A stretch of 20,568 bases of DNA from Chromera velia (Eukaryota; Sar; Chromeraceae), in NCBI GenBank assembly GCA_018398765.1, contig JAHBMJ010000023.1:39317-59884 (forward strand), given 5' to 3'. The notes beneath the pieces are model-generated. The model did no database searches. It worked only from the letters and a program-made list of their open reading frames with translations, and was not told where the DNA came from. How positions within the stretch are numbered: the first letter of the stretch is position 1; each line of letters begins with the position of its first letter. Shown here in pieces: positions 8,790 to 19,641 of the stretch. Made by a program: the position numbers and the translations under genes.

Positions 8790-10170
8790 GGGGAAAGAAT
8801 ACCGACGCGGAACGATTTGAAAGCAAAACAGCCGTGCAGTGAATCAAAGTCAAACAAAATCACATTCAAAAACAAACTCGACTGTTCAGACGGACACACA
8901 GTCAGAGACACAGACACAGACACACACGGACACAGACAGCCAGGCCCATAGAAAGAGAAGAGACGGAGAGAGTCCACAATAATAATTCACCACATCGATT
9001 CGGAGACAGCTGTCTTCAGAGCTAGCTAGGCATCATGCAGAATTAAACTGAGGACTGAATGAATCGATTCGACCAGACACACACTCACCTTATTTCCTCC
9101 TGTCGTCCCCGTTCACCGCCACAAGCCACCGCAGGGCCCCGCAAGATGCTCCCTCCACACACCCACCGCCCGCTGGTCAGGACGGGACGGATCCTCTACG
9201 CATGCACCCGAAAGCACCCAATGGCATGCACACCGCCCCAGGCAACGGTTACCAACCCATCTCCCCCCTCCTCAGCCGAGTCCAGTCAAAGCCGCCAGGC
9301 CGGGCCCCCCCTCGGATCCCTGGAGGACCTTTGAGAGAGACAGACTCTTTTCTTTTCTTTCTCCGCAATCCAATCGATCTGCTGCAACTGCAAGCTTGTG
9401 TCATGGAATCAATCACCTGGAACGGCAGGGGAGAGACAGAAGGGAGGGAGAGAAGGAGAGAGAGAGACACACCCTCACACAAGCACCGGGGCGGTGGTTG
9501 GCAGAAAACAACAAACAAGCGAGGCGCTCTTCGAAAGGTGGGTGCGTGAAACATTCGTTAGTCGCAGTTTCTACCCGGAGCCGGCCTCTGAATCTCCACC
9601 TCCCCTGGTGCTTCCCCCCCAACGCAGGTTTGTTTTCTTTGGGACGTCGGAAGAAAAAAGGAAAGCCTAAGAGCGAACAGACCAGCCAGTCAACAAAATT
9701 GCACGGTCAATCGAACAAAGAAGCAATCACAAACGTCAACAAACCACATCCAGTCACTGCTTACACATGCGCAAACACAACAAAAACCAAAACAAATCCG
9801 AGGCAAAGACCGGAGGACGTCGGAGTAACAAGACAAGAGAAGGTTCAATGAGAAAAAAAAAAAAAAAAACGGCCGGCCAAAAGGGAACGCCCCCCCTCCC
9901 ACGATCGAGGCCGAAAGAAGAGCCATGCATGCAGCCTCGAACAGCAGACCCCCCCCTTCCCTCTTGAGAGGAGAGGAGAGGCCCGCCCGGGGAGGAATTG
10001 TGCCGATTGCTCGTCTCTGCCCTGACGAAGGGGGCCCGTTAGAAACGGTTTTGATTGATGGGTTGAGAGGTTCAAAAGGGGGAGACGGCCACCCATGCAC
10101 ATGCTGCACGCATCAAGCATTCGTTTCGGTAGCCTTTCTGATCAAATTGATTGTTGTTCTATCAGCAAAT
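8790..10170. other. Low-complexity region downstream of the exonuclease gene, no gene called
   Basis: Purine-rich and CA-rich DNA (for example 8895-8945 and 9430-9475), with an A18 run at 9852-9869 and several C-runs. Overlapping open frames of 60-150 codons occur on both strands, but none shows a domain, and codon use follows the base composition. The part nearest 10170 probably holds the 3' UTR and terminator of the minus-strand gene. I could not place a polyadenylation signal with confidence. Confidence 0.5.
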
Positions 10171-11313
10171 CTAGCTGGTACGAGGGGCGTTTCTAGCAGC
10201 GTGCACAGATCCCCTCATTCTTTGTGGCACTGCGTCAACTTTCTGTATTCCCAGTGACCCCATTGCAGCCACACCACAGAGAAGTGTTGCGGCCGCATCA
10301 AGAGCAGCATAGTCTATCTGATACTGACGGAGAGGGCGAAGCTGCCAGTTGGACATCCTGGCCGACCCCGACTCCTTGAAGAGGGGGAGCCCAAACATCG
10401 ACTGACAGATATCGGAAAGACTGGAGGGAGCTCGAGGACCACTCTGATTCCCCCCCCTTCCCCCTCTTCCCCCCCTGCCCCCTCTCCAATATCCAGCTCC
10501 CTGCCCCACCCCCACTCCCACTCCCAGTCTGCCTGTCTGCCACACTCCACTGACCAACCTTGGCAGGTTGATGAACCTGCACCTGGACACAGACGCAACC
10601 CCGTGACCCTCCCCAGAGACCCGGAGTCTCTCCACAAGGGCATCAAAGTCACTCCCCATCCCCAAAGCCACCATCGAGGGCACCCTACGTTCCAAAAGCC
10701 TGCACACTCCTTCTCGCACTGTTCTTCCACCCGCCCCTCCCGTCAAATCGACAAGAAAGATCTGCGGTTTCGGCAACGAACGAAGAATCTCAGGATGCAG
10801 GGGGAAAACACTTCCCTCCACAATCCGTGCAATCTCCCCCACCTGTTGTTCACCCAACGCAGCCACTTGCAGAAGTGCAGCTGCGGGTTTTTCAAACGGC
10901 AAAACAGAGGGCGCCCACTCCAAGTCGATTCCCATCAGCCCCCCAGAAGAGAGTCTTTGGAGACTCTCACGCATGCTCTCGAAACTCGTGGGGGAGTCTA
11001 CCCATTGGATGCGGTCGGAAGGGGACGGCAATCCCAACAAGCCGGACAGAGAGAGATGCCCTGGAGGGTCGCAGCGGGGTACTTCCCTATGCATTGGGTC
11101 TGTTGCGCTGCTTGCTTCTTGTCTTATTTGCCCCTCTATTTGCCTCAACGTCTCTATTGCTCGTCTCTCTGCAAGGGGGGTGTCAGCAGGGAGGGGGGAC
11201 GGCGGCAAAACATCCAAAACTTTAGATGCCCCCACAAAATCGCGTCTGTGTACTAGAAGAATGCCGCACGCAGCTGCTAGCTGGAGCCGCCCGCCGACCA
11301 TATTCAGAAGCTC
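10171..11313 (-). CDS. Mut-7/EXD3-type 3'-5' exonuclease, exon 4 (catalytic domain)
   Basis: This last and largest exon (380 codons, stop TAG at 10171) carries a complete DEDDy exonuclease domain. Motif I is GIDLEW (Asp130, Glu132 of the exon). The 'ALLQVA' and 'FLVDL' strands follow, then motif II GMGSDFDALV (Asp222), and motif III SNWQLRPL...YAALDA (Tyr335, Asp339). The IDLEW form and the RPL..YQ..YAALDA block are typical of Mut-7/EXD3 and Nibbler-like proteins. Those proteins trim or degrade RNA 3' ends and, in animals, act in small-RNA and transposon silencing. Between motifs II and III lies a Gly/Arg-rich insert with GRGGRGGRGG. The acceptor TGCAG at 11318-11314 gives an in-phase join. 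The first ~30 residues look helical and continue the preceding exon. Substrate and location in the cell cannot be read from the sequence. Confidence 0.85.
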   Translation of the reverse strand, partial: ELLNMVGGRLQLAAACGILLVHRRDFVGASKVLDVLPPSPLPADTPLAERRAIETLRQIEGQIRQEASSATDPMHREVPRCDPPGHLSLSGLLGLPSPSDRIQWVDSPTSFESMRESLQRLSSGGLMGIDLEWAPSVLPFEKPAAALLQVAALGEQQVGEIARIVEGSVFPLHPEILRSLPKPQIFLVDLTGGAGGRTVREGVCRLLERRVPSMVALGMGSDFDALVERLRVSGEGHGVASVSRCRFINLPRLVSGVWQTGRLGVGVGVGQGAGYWRGGRGGRGGRGGNQSGPRAPSSLSDICQSMFGLPLFKESGSARMSNWQLRPLRQYQIDYAALDAAATLLCGVAAMGSLGIQKVDAVPQRMRGSVHAARNAPRTS

Positions 11314-11836
11314 CTGCACTCACTCACGCAGGCAAGCCAGCAAGCAACCAATCATGATGCGAAGATTTACGAGAGAGCATGCCACTTCGTCTTTCCTTCT
11401 TCCAAATGCCTGCTCATTTGCTGTGCGAGTGAGAAAGAACAGAGGAGCGTGATGTGTGAAGGGCGCAAGGCGTATAGACCTGTACAACAGACACCACGTG
11501 CCACATCCACACACATACCAGACACATACACACACAATCACTCTCACCCCCCCACACACACACACACAGACATACATACAAAGACACACACCTCTGCACA
11601 AACAGAAGAAACGAGAGACAGTCTCGATTTTGCAAGCAAAACGGCCACACAGAGGGAGCCAGCAACGATCAAGACAAGGTGTGAGTCCGCCTCTCAATGT
11701 TTCTTTCCCGTCCTTTCACACTCACTCACTCACTCACTAGATTGTTCGATCGGAGCAGGCAGGCAGGTATGAATCTCTTCCCTCCCTCCCTTCCTGACAG
11801 GAAAAAAAAAGGGGGGGGAAGCACACACGCACTCAC
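11314..11836 (-). other. Intron 3 of the exonuclease gene
   Basis: The donor G|GTGAGT (from 11836) is near-consensus. The acceptor ends in GTGCAG (11319-11314), with a TGGCTTGCCTGC stretch upstream. Length is 523 nt, phase 0. The intron contains a CA/GT microsatellite (about 11506-11600), a (CTCA)n run (11721-11738) and an A9-G8 run near 11802-11818. An alternative donor, GAG|GTGAGA, 18 nt upstream, is also phase 0. Using it would remove six residues. Confidence 0.75.
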
Positions 11837-12103
11837 CGCGTGGTTTCCTCTCACCTCCCACAGCACGCAATTTGCCGCCAGCTTGCCCCTTGCGGCTGCA
11901 TACTCTGGGCACATCGAGAGGACATCAATCCCCGACAGCCCCAAACTCTCTGCAACTTCTGCAACCAGCTTCCTGGAACCACCCTTCTTGCCATCCTTAT
12001 TCAATGCCAAAGCGAAACAGAGACTCAGCAACGCAAAGCAACGAATTTCAACTGCCTCCGCCAATCGCTGTCGAGCGGCGTCCTCGATCTTGTAGGCGAA
12101 CAG
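11837..12103 (-). CDS. Mut-7/EXD3-type exonuclease gene, exon 3 (helical region)
   Basis: This 267-nt exon has 89 codons and starts and ends in phase 0. The acceptor is clear: a T/G-rich tract, then TTGCCTGCAG, with the exon starting LFAYKIEDAARQ. The product is mostly alanine/leucine-rich amphipathic helix (RQRLAEAVEIRCFALLSLCF, then KLVAEVAESLGL). It resembles the helical region that precedes the exonuclease domain in Mut-7-like proteins. The coding frame reads through the donor into the intron, which explains the longer apparent ORF here. The join to exon 4 (...NHA|ELLNMVGG...) keeps the helical pattern. Confidence 0.75.
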
Positions 12104-12417
12104 CTGCAGGCAACACAACACAAGACAAGAAGACATGCAGGGAGGGAGGGAGGGACCATAACGTGTAGTCGAACTCAAGGGCAGTGCCTCATTCCCTCTA
12201 AATGCATCAGGACCTATTTGACGTTGCAGCACAGCAGCAGCTTGGAGAGTCCGCACAAACAAACTGGTTCCCTCTCTACACTTCTCCTCTCTAGCTTTTC
12301 ATCTCGCTAGCTTCACTCCATCATATTACTATCGCTTTGCTCTCTTTTCCTTAATTCCTCTCTAATAACGGACCATGACGATATATTTTTTTTGTGACGA
12401 TACAAGGGACGACAGAC
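12104..12417 (-). other. Intron 2 of the exonuclease gene (donor uncertain)
   Basis: The acceptor at 12104 is strong. For the donor I chose GAG|GTCTGT (from 12417) because it is phase 0 and makes a continuous helix. Another phase-0 option is GAG|GTCCGG about 33 nt upstream. A minus-strand open stretch at 12262-12160 could also hold a small extra exon. Confidence 0.45.
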
Positions 12418-12741
12418 CTCTTTCAACTGGGCCTCGGGGATCCGGACCTCACAGATGCTGCAGGACGGTCGTTGGGTTAAAGGCTGTGCTTCTGGCTGCT
12501 GTCCTGGGAGTACAGAGGCAGACGCAGAGGCAGTGGCAGAGGAGTCGTGGAGGTCGGAGAGGGTTCTCAGGGCTGCCGGTCGGTCCCCCCTCCTCAGGGC
12601 TGACTGAAACATGCCTTCAGGGGTGCCGGAGGGCTCTTCCTCTGCGGGGGGTGGGGGTCTGATGGGAGGGGGGGAGGGAGTACGGGGACTTCCTGGGACC
12701 CTCCTCTTCGATCCGACGGGGGGAGGGAGAGGGAGAAGAGC
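12418..12741 (-). CDS. Mut-7/EXD3-type exonuclease gene, exon 2 (proline-rich linker)
   Basis: A predicted exon of 108 codons. The acceptor CTTCTGCACGCAG follows a long pyrimidine tract, and the exon opens in phase 0. The first ~45 residues are proline-rich and low in complexity (for example RTPSPPPIRPPPPAEEE). They are followed by a helix-like segment (GMFQSALRRGDRPAALRTL) and an Ala/Ser repeat (SATASASASVL). No catalytic motif is present. The 5' edge could instead use a second acceptor, CCCTACAG, about 65 nt upstream, which changes frame. The evidence is composition, phase and position, so the boundaries are less certain than for exons 3 and 4. Confidence 0.55.
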
Positions 12742-13021
12742 CTGCGTGCAGAAGGGAAATGGGGGTTGCAGGGGGAAAAGGAGAATGAGTGGTGATGGGG
12801 AGCTGTAGGGAAAGACACAGGAAGGAAGGGGGAAAGAGGCCAAGGGATAAAAGGGGATAAGAGTTTTGGACAGTGCAGGACAAGATGCTGGAACAGGGAA
12901 GAAAAAGCTAGAGCAAACGTGGGGGGGAATAGATACGCAGAGAGACACCCGCAAAGGAGTGGGCCCTTTCTACTTCATCCCAGAAAGTCATGCATCAGTT
13001 CCTTCCCTTAATTGCCCTGAC
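12742..13021 (-). other. Intron 1 of the exonuclease gene
   Basis: The donor is AAG|GTCAGG (from 13021) and the acceptor is CACGCAG. Length is 280 nt, phase 0. The interior is strongly pyrimidine-rich on the sense strand near its 3' end, as expected for a polypyrimidine tract. Confidence 0.5.
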
Positions 13022-13417
13022 CTTCCGTCCTGTGTTGTCCCCCACGTGCTGCACATCCTTCTCTGGACTTTCATTGAAAACCTGGCTTCTCGTGTGTTCA
13101 GTCTGATGTGCTGGATTGGAAGTCTCAAGTGCAGCTCCCGACGTTGTCGACGTGCGAACGCCATCCGGTAGTTCCAGCAGTGCAGCAGATCCTGAGGAGG
13201 GATCGGGAAATGAGTCAGCAGAACCCGATTGGTTTTGTGAGTTATGTGGGGGGCCATCGCGCAACTGTTCAGCCGCCTGAGGTGTTTCCAACTGTTGTCC
13301 AGCTCCAAGTGACCCTTTTGTCTCCTCATCCACTGCTGCACTCACAGAGGGATGCGGAGGATCCAATGCAGAGGAAGCGAGACCTCCCGACTCCCTAACG
13401 CTGGAAGTGCTCTCCAT
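13022..13417 (-). CDS. Mut-7/EXD3-type exonuclease gene, exon 1 (disordered N-terminus)
   Basis: The ATG at 13417 sits in a favourable context (AACAATGG) and opens 132 codons up to the donor. Without splicing the frame would close soon after, at 12995. The product is rich in Ser, Glu, Gln, Pro and Thr, with no hydrophobic core and no signal peptide. It is probably a disordered extension, a common feature of protist proteins. The complete predicted protein would be 132+108+89+380 = about 709 residues. The alternative is that this is a separate small gene. Same-strand spacing and phase-0 joins favour one gene. Confidence 0.55.
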
Positions 13418-14208
13418 TGTTCACAAACACCGCGGATTTCTCGGTTCTCAAGAAGTCAAATCAATCTAGCTCTCCCAATCAGTTCGTCGAACTTGAATGA
13501 GCTCTTGTGGCCTGTAGGGGACCGACCAGAAACGCCTCGCCGTCTCTGTCAAGTTCATGTCCCTTGATGATCATTCCGAGCTGTTAGGTCTTCACTGTTC
13601 TTGCACTTTCCACTTTATGAATATATGACCGACAGAAATGAAAACAGGTGGCATGTGCGTTGTGACACTGTCGTCCTATGTCGTCCTTCATGCACTCAGG
13701 AGATCCCGGCCTAGCTGCATGGTACCGCGCGCAATTGTGAGATACAAGGATCCGCGCGCGTATAACGCGGCTCTCGATGCTGCATGGGCGCTCAGACTAT
13801 ATATACCTCGCCATGCATGCGTATGCAACCACCTATACGCCCCCCGAGGCACTCACCCAACTGGTTGGGTGATCGCCCCCGGCATCCCCCCCCAAAAGCC
13901 GACGTACCTAGCGACCTTGGCCGGGGCGCTCCGCCGCCCGTCAATCGGACCTCACACACGGAAGACCTACCTAGGCACCTTCCACAAACAGCTTCGTCGC
14001 CCTTGAAGGCTCTTATAAAACCTACCTAGCTTTCTCCAGCTGGTTGTTTCGCCATCTGCTTCGGAGGTACAGTGAAGGTAGTGGTCTTTCACAGCGGTCT
14101 TCACCGTCTGTCAAGGAGAAGACTGTGCCGTCTCCTGCCGTCTCTGACGGTCTCCGGCCATCTACGCGAAGCAAAGCTCTCCAGCCAGTCCATAAGCGTC
14201 CACACATA
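13418..14208. promoter_or_regulatory. Upstream region of the exonuclease gene with short palindromes and repeated motif
   Basis: No convincing gene. A 122-codon plus-strand frame (13638-14006) has no recognisable domain. It holds a 13-bp inverted repeat AGTTCGTCGAACT (13481-13493), about 65 bp upstream of the ATG. There is also a 20-bp palindrome, TCACCCAAC-TG-GTTGGGTGA (13853-13872). A motif around ACCTACCTAGC recurs at about 13903, 13966 and 14020, the last just after CTTATAAAA (14012-14019). TATA-like strings (13797-13804, 14012-14019) are present. Their use as promoters is unproven. Confidence 0.3.
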
Positions 14209-14227
14209 CATATATGCACACACACAC

Positions 14228-14258
<31 letters not shown>

Positions 14259-14705
14259 CATATATACACACATACACACACACACACATACACACACACA
14301 TACACATACTCGTACACTCACACTCTCTCTCTCACACACACATATGCATACTCGAATGCACACACACGCACATACATACACACACGTACATGCATACACA
14401 CACATGTATGCATACACAAATACACATACGTACATGCATATACATATGCACACACACATACACACACACATACACACACACACACACACATACACATACA
14501 CACACACACACACAGAGGCACACACATACACAGGCACACACACACAGGTACGCACACACAGATATGTACACACAAGCACACATACATACAGGCATGCACA
14601 TACTGGCACGCACACACATATACACAGGCACGCGCGCACACACACACACACACACATATATACACATACATACACACACATACACACACATACACATACA
14701 CACAT

Positions 14706-14750
<45 letters not shown>

Positions 14751-14781
14751 CAGAGAGAGATGTACACACACATACATACAT

Positions 14782-14864
<83 letters not shown>

Positions 14865-14885
14865 CGCATACACACACATACACAC

Positions 14886-14916
<31 letters not shown>

Positions 14917-15017
14917 TATACACATATATACATAGACACACACACACACACACACACATATATACACACACATATATACACAGACATACACACACAGAGA
15001 GAGAGAGAGAGAGAGTC
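14209..15017. repeat. Compound (CA)n/(CATA)n/(GA)n microsatellite tract
   Basis: About 800 bp of CA, CATA, CACATA and TATA repeats, with three blocks of GA repeat (about 14709-14760, 14830-14864 and 14996-15015). All frames on both strands stay open because the repeats contain no stops. The long His/Thr, Cys/Val or Arg/Glu reading frames here are artefacts. Confidence 0.95.
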
Positions 15018-15059
15018 AGGTCACTGCAGAGAGAGTGTGGATGGGATGTCAGGTTACTG

Positions 15060-15480
15060 AACGAAGAAGGGGAAAAATCTGCAGACATGCAGGCAAAACT
15101 ATTGAACCACAATGATAAATTAAATTTCATATATGTTTTACAAAGTCAAAAATTCTATTTATCGATCTTTATTTTAGAATGTGAAACTTTTTAAAATAGT
15201 GTTTCAAACTTTTAAAATTATTTATAATATTATATAACTAAGTATTGATAAGTACAATATTTTTTGCATTCATTAAATTCACCTTTTTAATTTTTGTATC
15301 TTTGAAAAAAAAAATGTATGATCAGAATATAAAGAATTGCCACAATAGAACAGTTCTTTTCTTTTTTTAAGTTTAAGTCTATTAAGCTTTATGCATCCTA
15401 GTCTATTAATAGATATGTTTAATTATGCATATGGTTTACTTAGGTTCATTGCGATGAAGATATATTCATTCATATGTGTT
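15060..15480. other. AT-rich spacer
   Basis: Very AT-rich DNA with poly-A and poly-T runs. No gene or RNA was recognised. Confidence 0.6.
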
Positions 15481-15514
15481 CCGGTTGGGCGGATGCAGGC
15501 AGGATGGTTATGTA

Positions 15515-15610
15515 TATATCGCTGGGGGCGCTGCAGCCGGGCACCCCGGCGTGGAACTACCCGGCCCGCGCGCAGCCTCGGGCAGGCCGCGCGCGCGCGT
15601 GGAAATGTGT
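15515..15610. other. Short GC-rich, CpG-rich island
   Basis: About 95 bp of strongly GC-rich sequence, including GCGCGCGCGCG at its right edge, set abruptly in AT-rich surroundings. A 113-codon plus-strand frame (15391-15732) crosses it but changes composition at each border and has no domain, so I do not call it a gene. Confidence 0.5.
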
Positions 15611-16699
15611 TTCGTGGAGTAGGTGAGTGCCTTGATAAAATATCTCCGCATGTTTTTTTCCCGGATGCAAGAAAAAAAATTTATGGGCCTCTAACAATAT
15701 TTGAAGGCAAACGCAGGCGATGGCAGCTCTGAAAGCCAAAAATAAATTTAAACGTGGCCGAGCTAACAAAACTTCGAATTTTGGTATCTCAAGCTGGTTT
15801 TCTGTGGTCTTCAAGAGAGACTGGGTCTGGCACCTTCAGCGTCAGGCTTCGGATTTTGAAATCCGAAAGGCCTTCGGATGTAATAATAACCCGTCACCTC
15901 GGGGGGTAACTCAGCTCTGCTAAGATCAGCCGAGAGGCCCTGAGATCGCACGTACTCGCATAACGCATGTTTTCATTTTTAGGGGGGGGGTCGCTTCTAT
16001 CTCTGTCTGTCACAGTGTCGCCCAAATTCCAAAATATGCCCCTCAAGCAACTCGTACGGAGCCGCGATCACACATATTTTAATTACTTTACACATGCGTG
16101 CCCCTCAAGTAACTTGCATGGAGTTGCAAGTATATGCTCGCATGGTCCTGAAAAGCATACTTCATGCACGTTGCCGTAGCCCCCGCCCCATTGTTGTGCC
16201 CTAATTCAGAAAGCGGCGACGGACCGTGGGACGGGTCAGGCGCGCGCGCGGGAGCGGACTCACAGAACGGACGGCCCGCCGAGCGTACGTCAGGCGTACG
16301 GCAGCCTTAACGGTGCAAACAATACAGTTACAGCAACACTGTCAAAGCAACATATCAACAACAGATGGCAACAGAAGTGAGACTGATCTCAGTATCAGAA
16401 AGAAGCATAAAGCGTGAACATACAGAGATGGAAAGATGGAAACAGACGTGACGTTGCATCCATGTACGTATCTGAATTCACTTGGAAAGCGATACAGACG
16501 TGCATACATGCGAAGCCAGAATTACTTGACAAGCCATACAGAAAGGATCTTACCAGAACGACTCGAAGTGACGATGAAGGACCCGATAGACGAGTACCGA
16601 AGTAGACTCAAGTAAGTTGTGTGTATGTAGAGTCCTGTATAGCTCGCTAGCTTGCCCACTAGCGGAATCATCAGTGGCAGTAGAGCATTCCTGATTTGA
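15611..16699. other. Spacer 5' of the Ty3-type element; LTR not resolved
   Basis: No gene recognised. It contains a 20-bp palindrome, TTCGGATTT-TG-AAATCCGAA (15848-15867). It also has two diverged copies of a motif starting GCCCCTCAAG(C/T)AACT (about 16038 and 16101, 63 bp apart) and a GC-rich stretch (16205-16310). The 5' LTR and primer-binding site of the retrotransposon should lie here, but with no second LTR in the window I cannot delimit them. Confidence 0.4.
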
Positions 16700-17745
16700 G
16701 GCACCTCTGCACCCTTTCTCTTTCGCGCCATTCTCGGTTTGCTTCGTTCGGGAAGGAGCTTTCTCAATCCTTCCCTTTCTGCCAACATAGAAAAAGCTGA
16801 ACACGCTCCACTTGCAGGCCTATTCGACCACCTCAACAACATGCAAGTCAATTTGGTAAAGCTGAAGACTCTGGATGTCCGGCTGATCTGCGACCCCTTT
16901 GACCTAAAGAAGCACGATGCAGACACTTGGTGGACCCTTTTCAAGGCTAAGTACACCCATGAAAACTTGAACATCGAGGAACTCAAGGTTCTGGTGCAGA
17001 GGCATGGGGTGGGGGACCTTTTCACGGATTGGTTGAAAGAGAAAGGAAACTTGTGTGCAAATGAGGCAGCACTGGAGGCTTCTTTCCTCTAAGAATTCTG
17101 ACCTACACCCCAGGAACAAACATAGGCGGTCTATACTCTCGGAAGCTATCGCCTCTCCCCCGGAGGCGATTTCGATCAACACCTCGATCATTTCCTTGCA
17201 GAGTATCGAAAGGCCAGCCCCGGCCATGAAACAAAAGCACGCATCCTTCCCTTCATTGGGACCCTTTACGAAGACCTCAACTCGCGATTGACATCCGAAC
17301 CGCCAATCAACGACTGGGCCCGATTGATTACCCGAGTGAGGTTTCTGTACAAGCAGATCAGCAAGGAGAAGGGACTCGCAAAGCTTACAGCCATGCAGGC
17401 ACCCAAGGGCAAACAGGGAGGACCCCAGACACCCAATTTCCAAACCCAGCCTGACTACAGCCGAACAGCAGTCGACCAGTTGAGAGCAGAGATCGCGGCT
17501 CTCAGACAGCAACTCCAGAATAGCAACAGAGGCTCCTACCACCCTCCCCAGCAGCAGCTGAGCTACAACAACTCCCATAGATCCCAGTACTCCGGCCAGT
17601 CCGCACCACCTGCAGCCGGAAGGAAAGACCGCAGAGGACCCCGCAGCAAACTACCAGGGTGGGGGACAGTCGGTCATCAGAACTACTGGGGCTGTGGCAT
17701 TTGTGGCTTGAAGGAGCACAGGAAAGCGGATTGCCGGTCGGGAAA

Positions 17746-17767
<22 letters not shown>
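16700..17767 (+). pseudogene. Ty3-type Gag with C-terminal zinc knuckle
   Basis: The frame of 17288 is open from 16700 to 17092, is hit by three stops (TAA 17090, TGA 17099, TAG about 17126), and is open again to 17767. The first part has DADTWWTLFKAKYTHENLNI. The second has DFDQHLDHFLAEYRKAS and NDWARLITRVRFLYKQIS, which resemble capsid helices of retrotransposon Gag. A Gln/Asn-rich linker with SYHPPQQQLSYNNSHRSQYS follows. Residues CGICGLKEHRKADC (17693-17734) form a CX2CX4HX4C zinc knuckle, the RNA-binding nucleocapsid motif. No in-frame ATG is seen near the start. The cluster of stops could also reflect two compensating frameshifts, since the neighbouring frame is open across it. Confidence 0.75.
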
Positions 17768-19470
<1,703 letters not shown>

Positions 19471-19472
19471 AT

Positions 19473-19620
19473 GGCGGAAACGAACATGTTCGGATCCGCG
19501 GAAAAATTGCACTTTTCCGCATGCGCGGATCCAAACAGTGAGCAATTCCGCATAGCATATTGCACTTCCGAACACTGTTCGTTTCCACGTTTGAACACTG
19601 TTCAGATCCACACCTTCACT
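19473..19620. repeat. Palindromic repeat block at the retrotransposon break (probable DNA-transposon end)
   Basis: Several related inverted repeats are packed into 150 bp. GGAAACGAACATGTTCGGATCC (19476-19497) has an inverted partner, CCGAACACTGTTCGTTTCC (19568-19586). GGATCCGCGG...CCGCATGCGCGGATCC forms a hairpin at about 19492-19532. GAACACTGTTCAGATCC (19593-19609) repeats the same core. This is the layout of the terminal or subterminal repeats to which a transposase binds. It starts where the RT similarity stops and ends just before the next open frame. It could also be a separate small MITE. Confidence 0.55.
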
Positions 19621-19641
19621 CTTCATTCCCATCATGAGACG

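Noticed and set aside
9059-10257. Overlapping frames of 66-151 codons on both strands
   Set aside because: No domain, mutual overlap and composition-driven codon use. The region is better read as sequence downstream of the exonuclease gene.
10603-11256. A 217-codon plus-strand frame opposite the exonuclease exon
   Set aside because: It is antisense to a domain with all DEDDy motifs. GC-rich coding strands often leave the opposite strand open.
12313-12954. A single 213-codon minus-strand gene
   Set aside because: The ends run into pyrimidine-rich intron-like sequence on the 5' side and past a donor on the 3' side. Only the middle (12741-12418) fits as an exon.
13638-14006. A 122-codon plus-strand frame
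   Set aside because: No recognisable domain, and it crosses palindromes and the repeated CCTACCTAG motif. Coding status is not supportable.
14022-15194. Several very long open frames on both strands (219-338 codons)
   Set aside because: They are translations of CA, CATA and GA microsatellites, giving only His/Thr, Cys/Val or Arg/Glu repeats. The repeats lack stops in every frame.
16414-16605. A short plus-strand frame just upstream of gag that might be its N-terminus
   Set aside because: It is in a different position and frame from the gag core, with no matching motif and stops between.
16668-16690. A TGGCAGTAGAGC-like string as the tRNA primer-binding site of the Ty3-type element
   Set aside because: I could not match it to a specific tRNA 3' end, and no LTR boundary is visible beside it.
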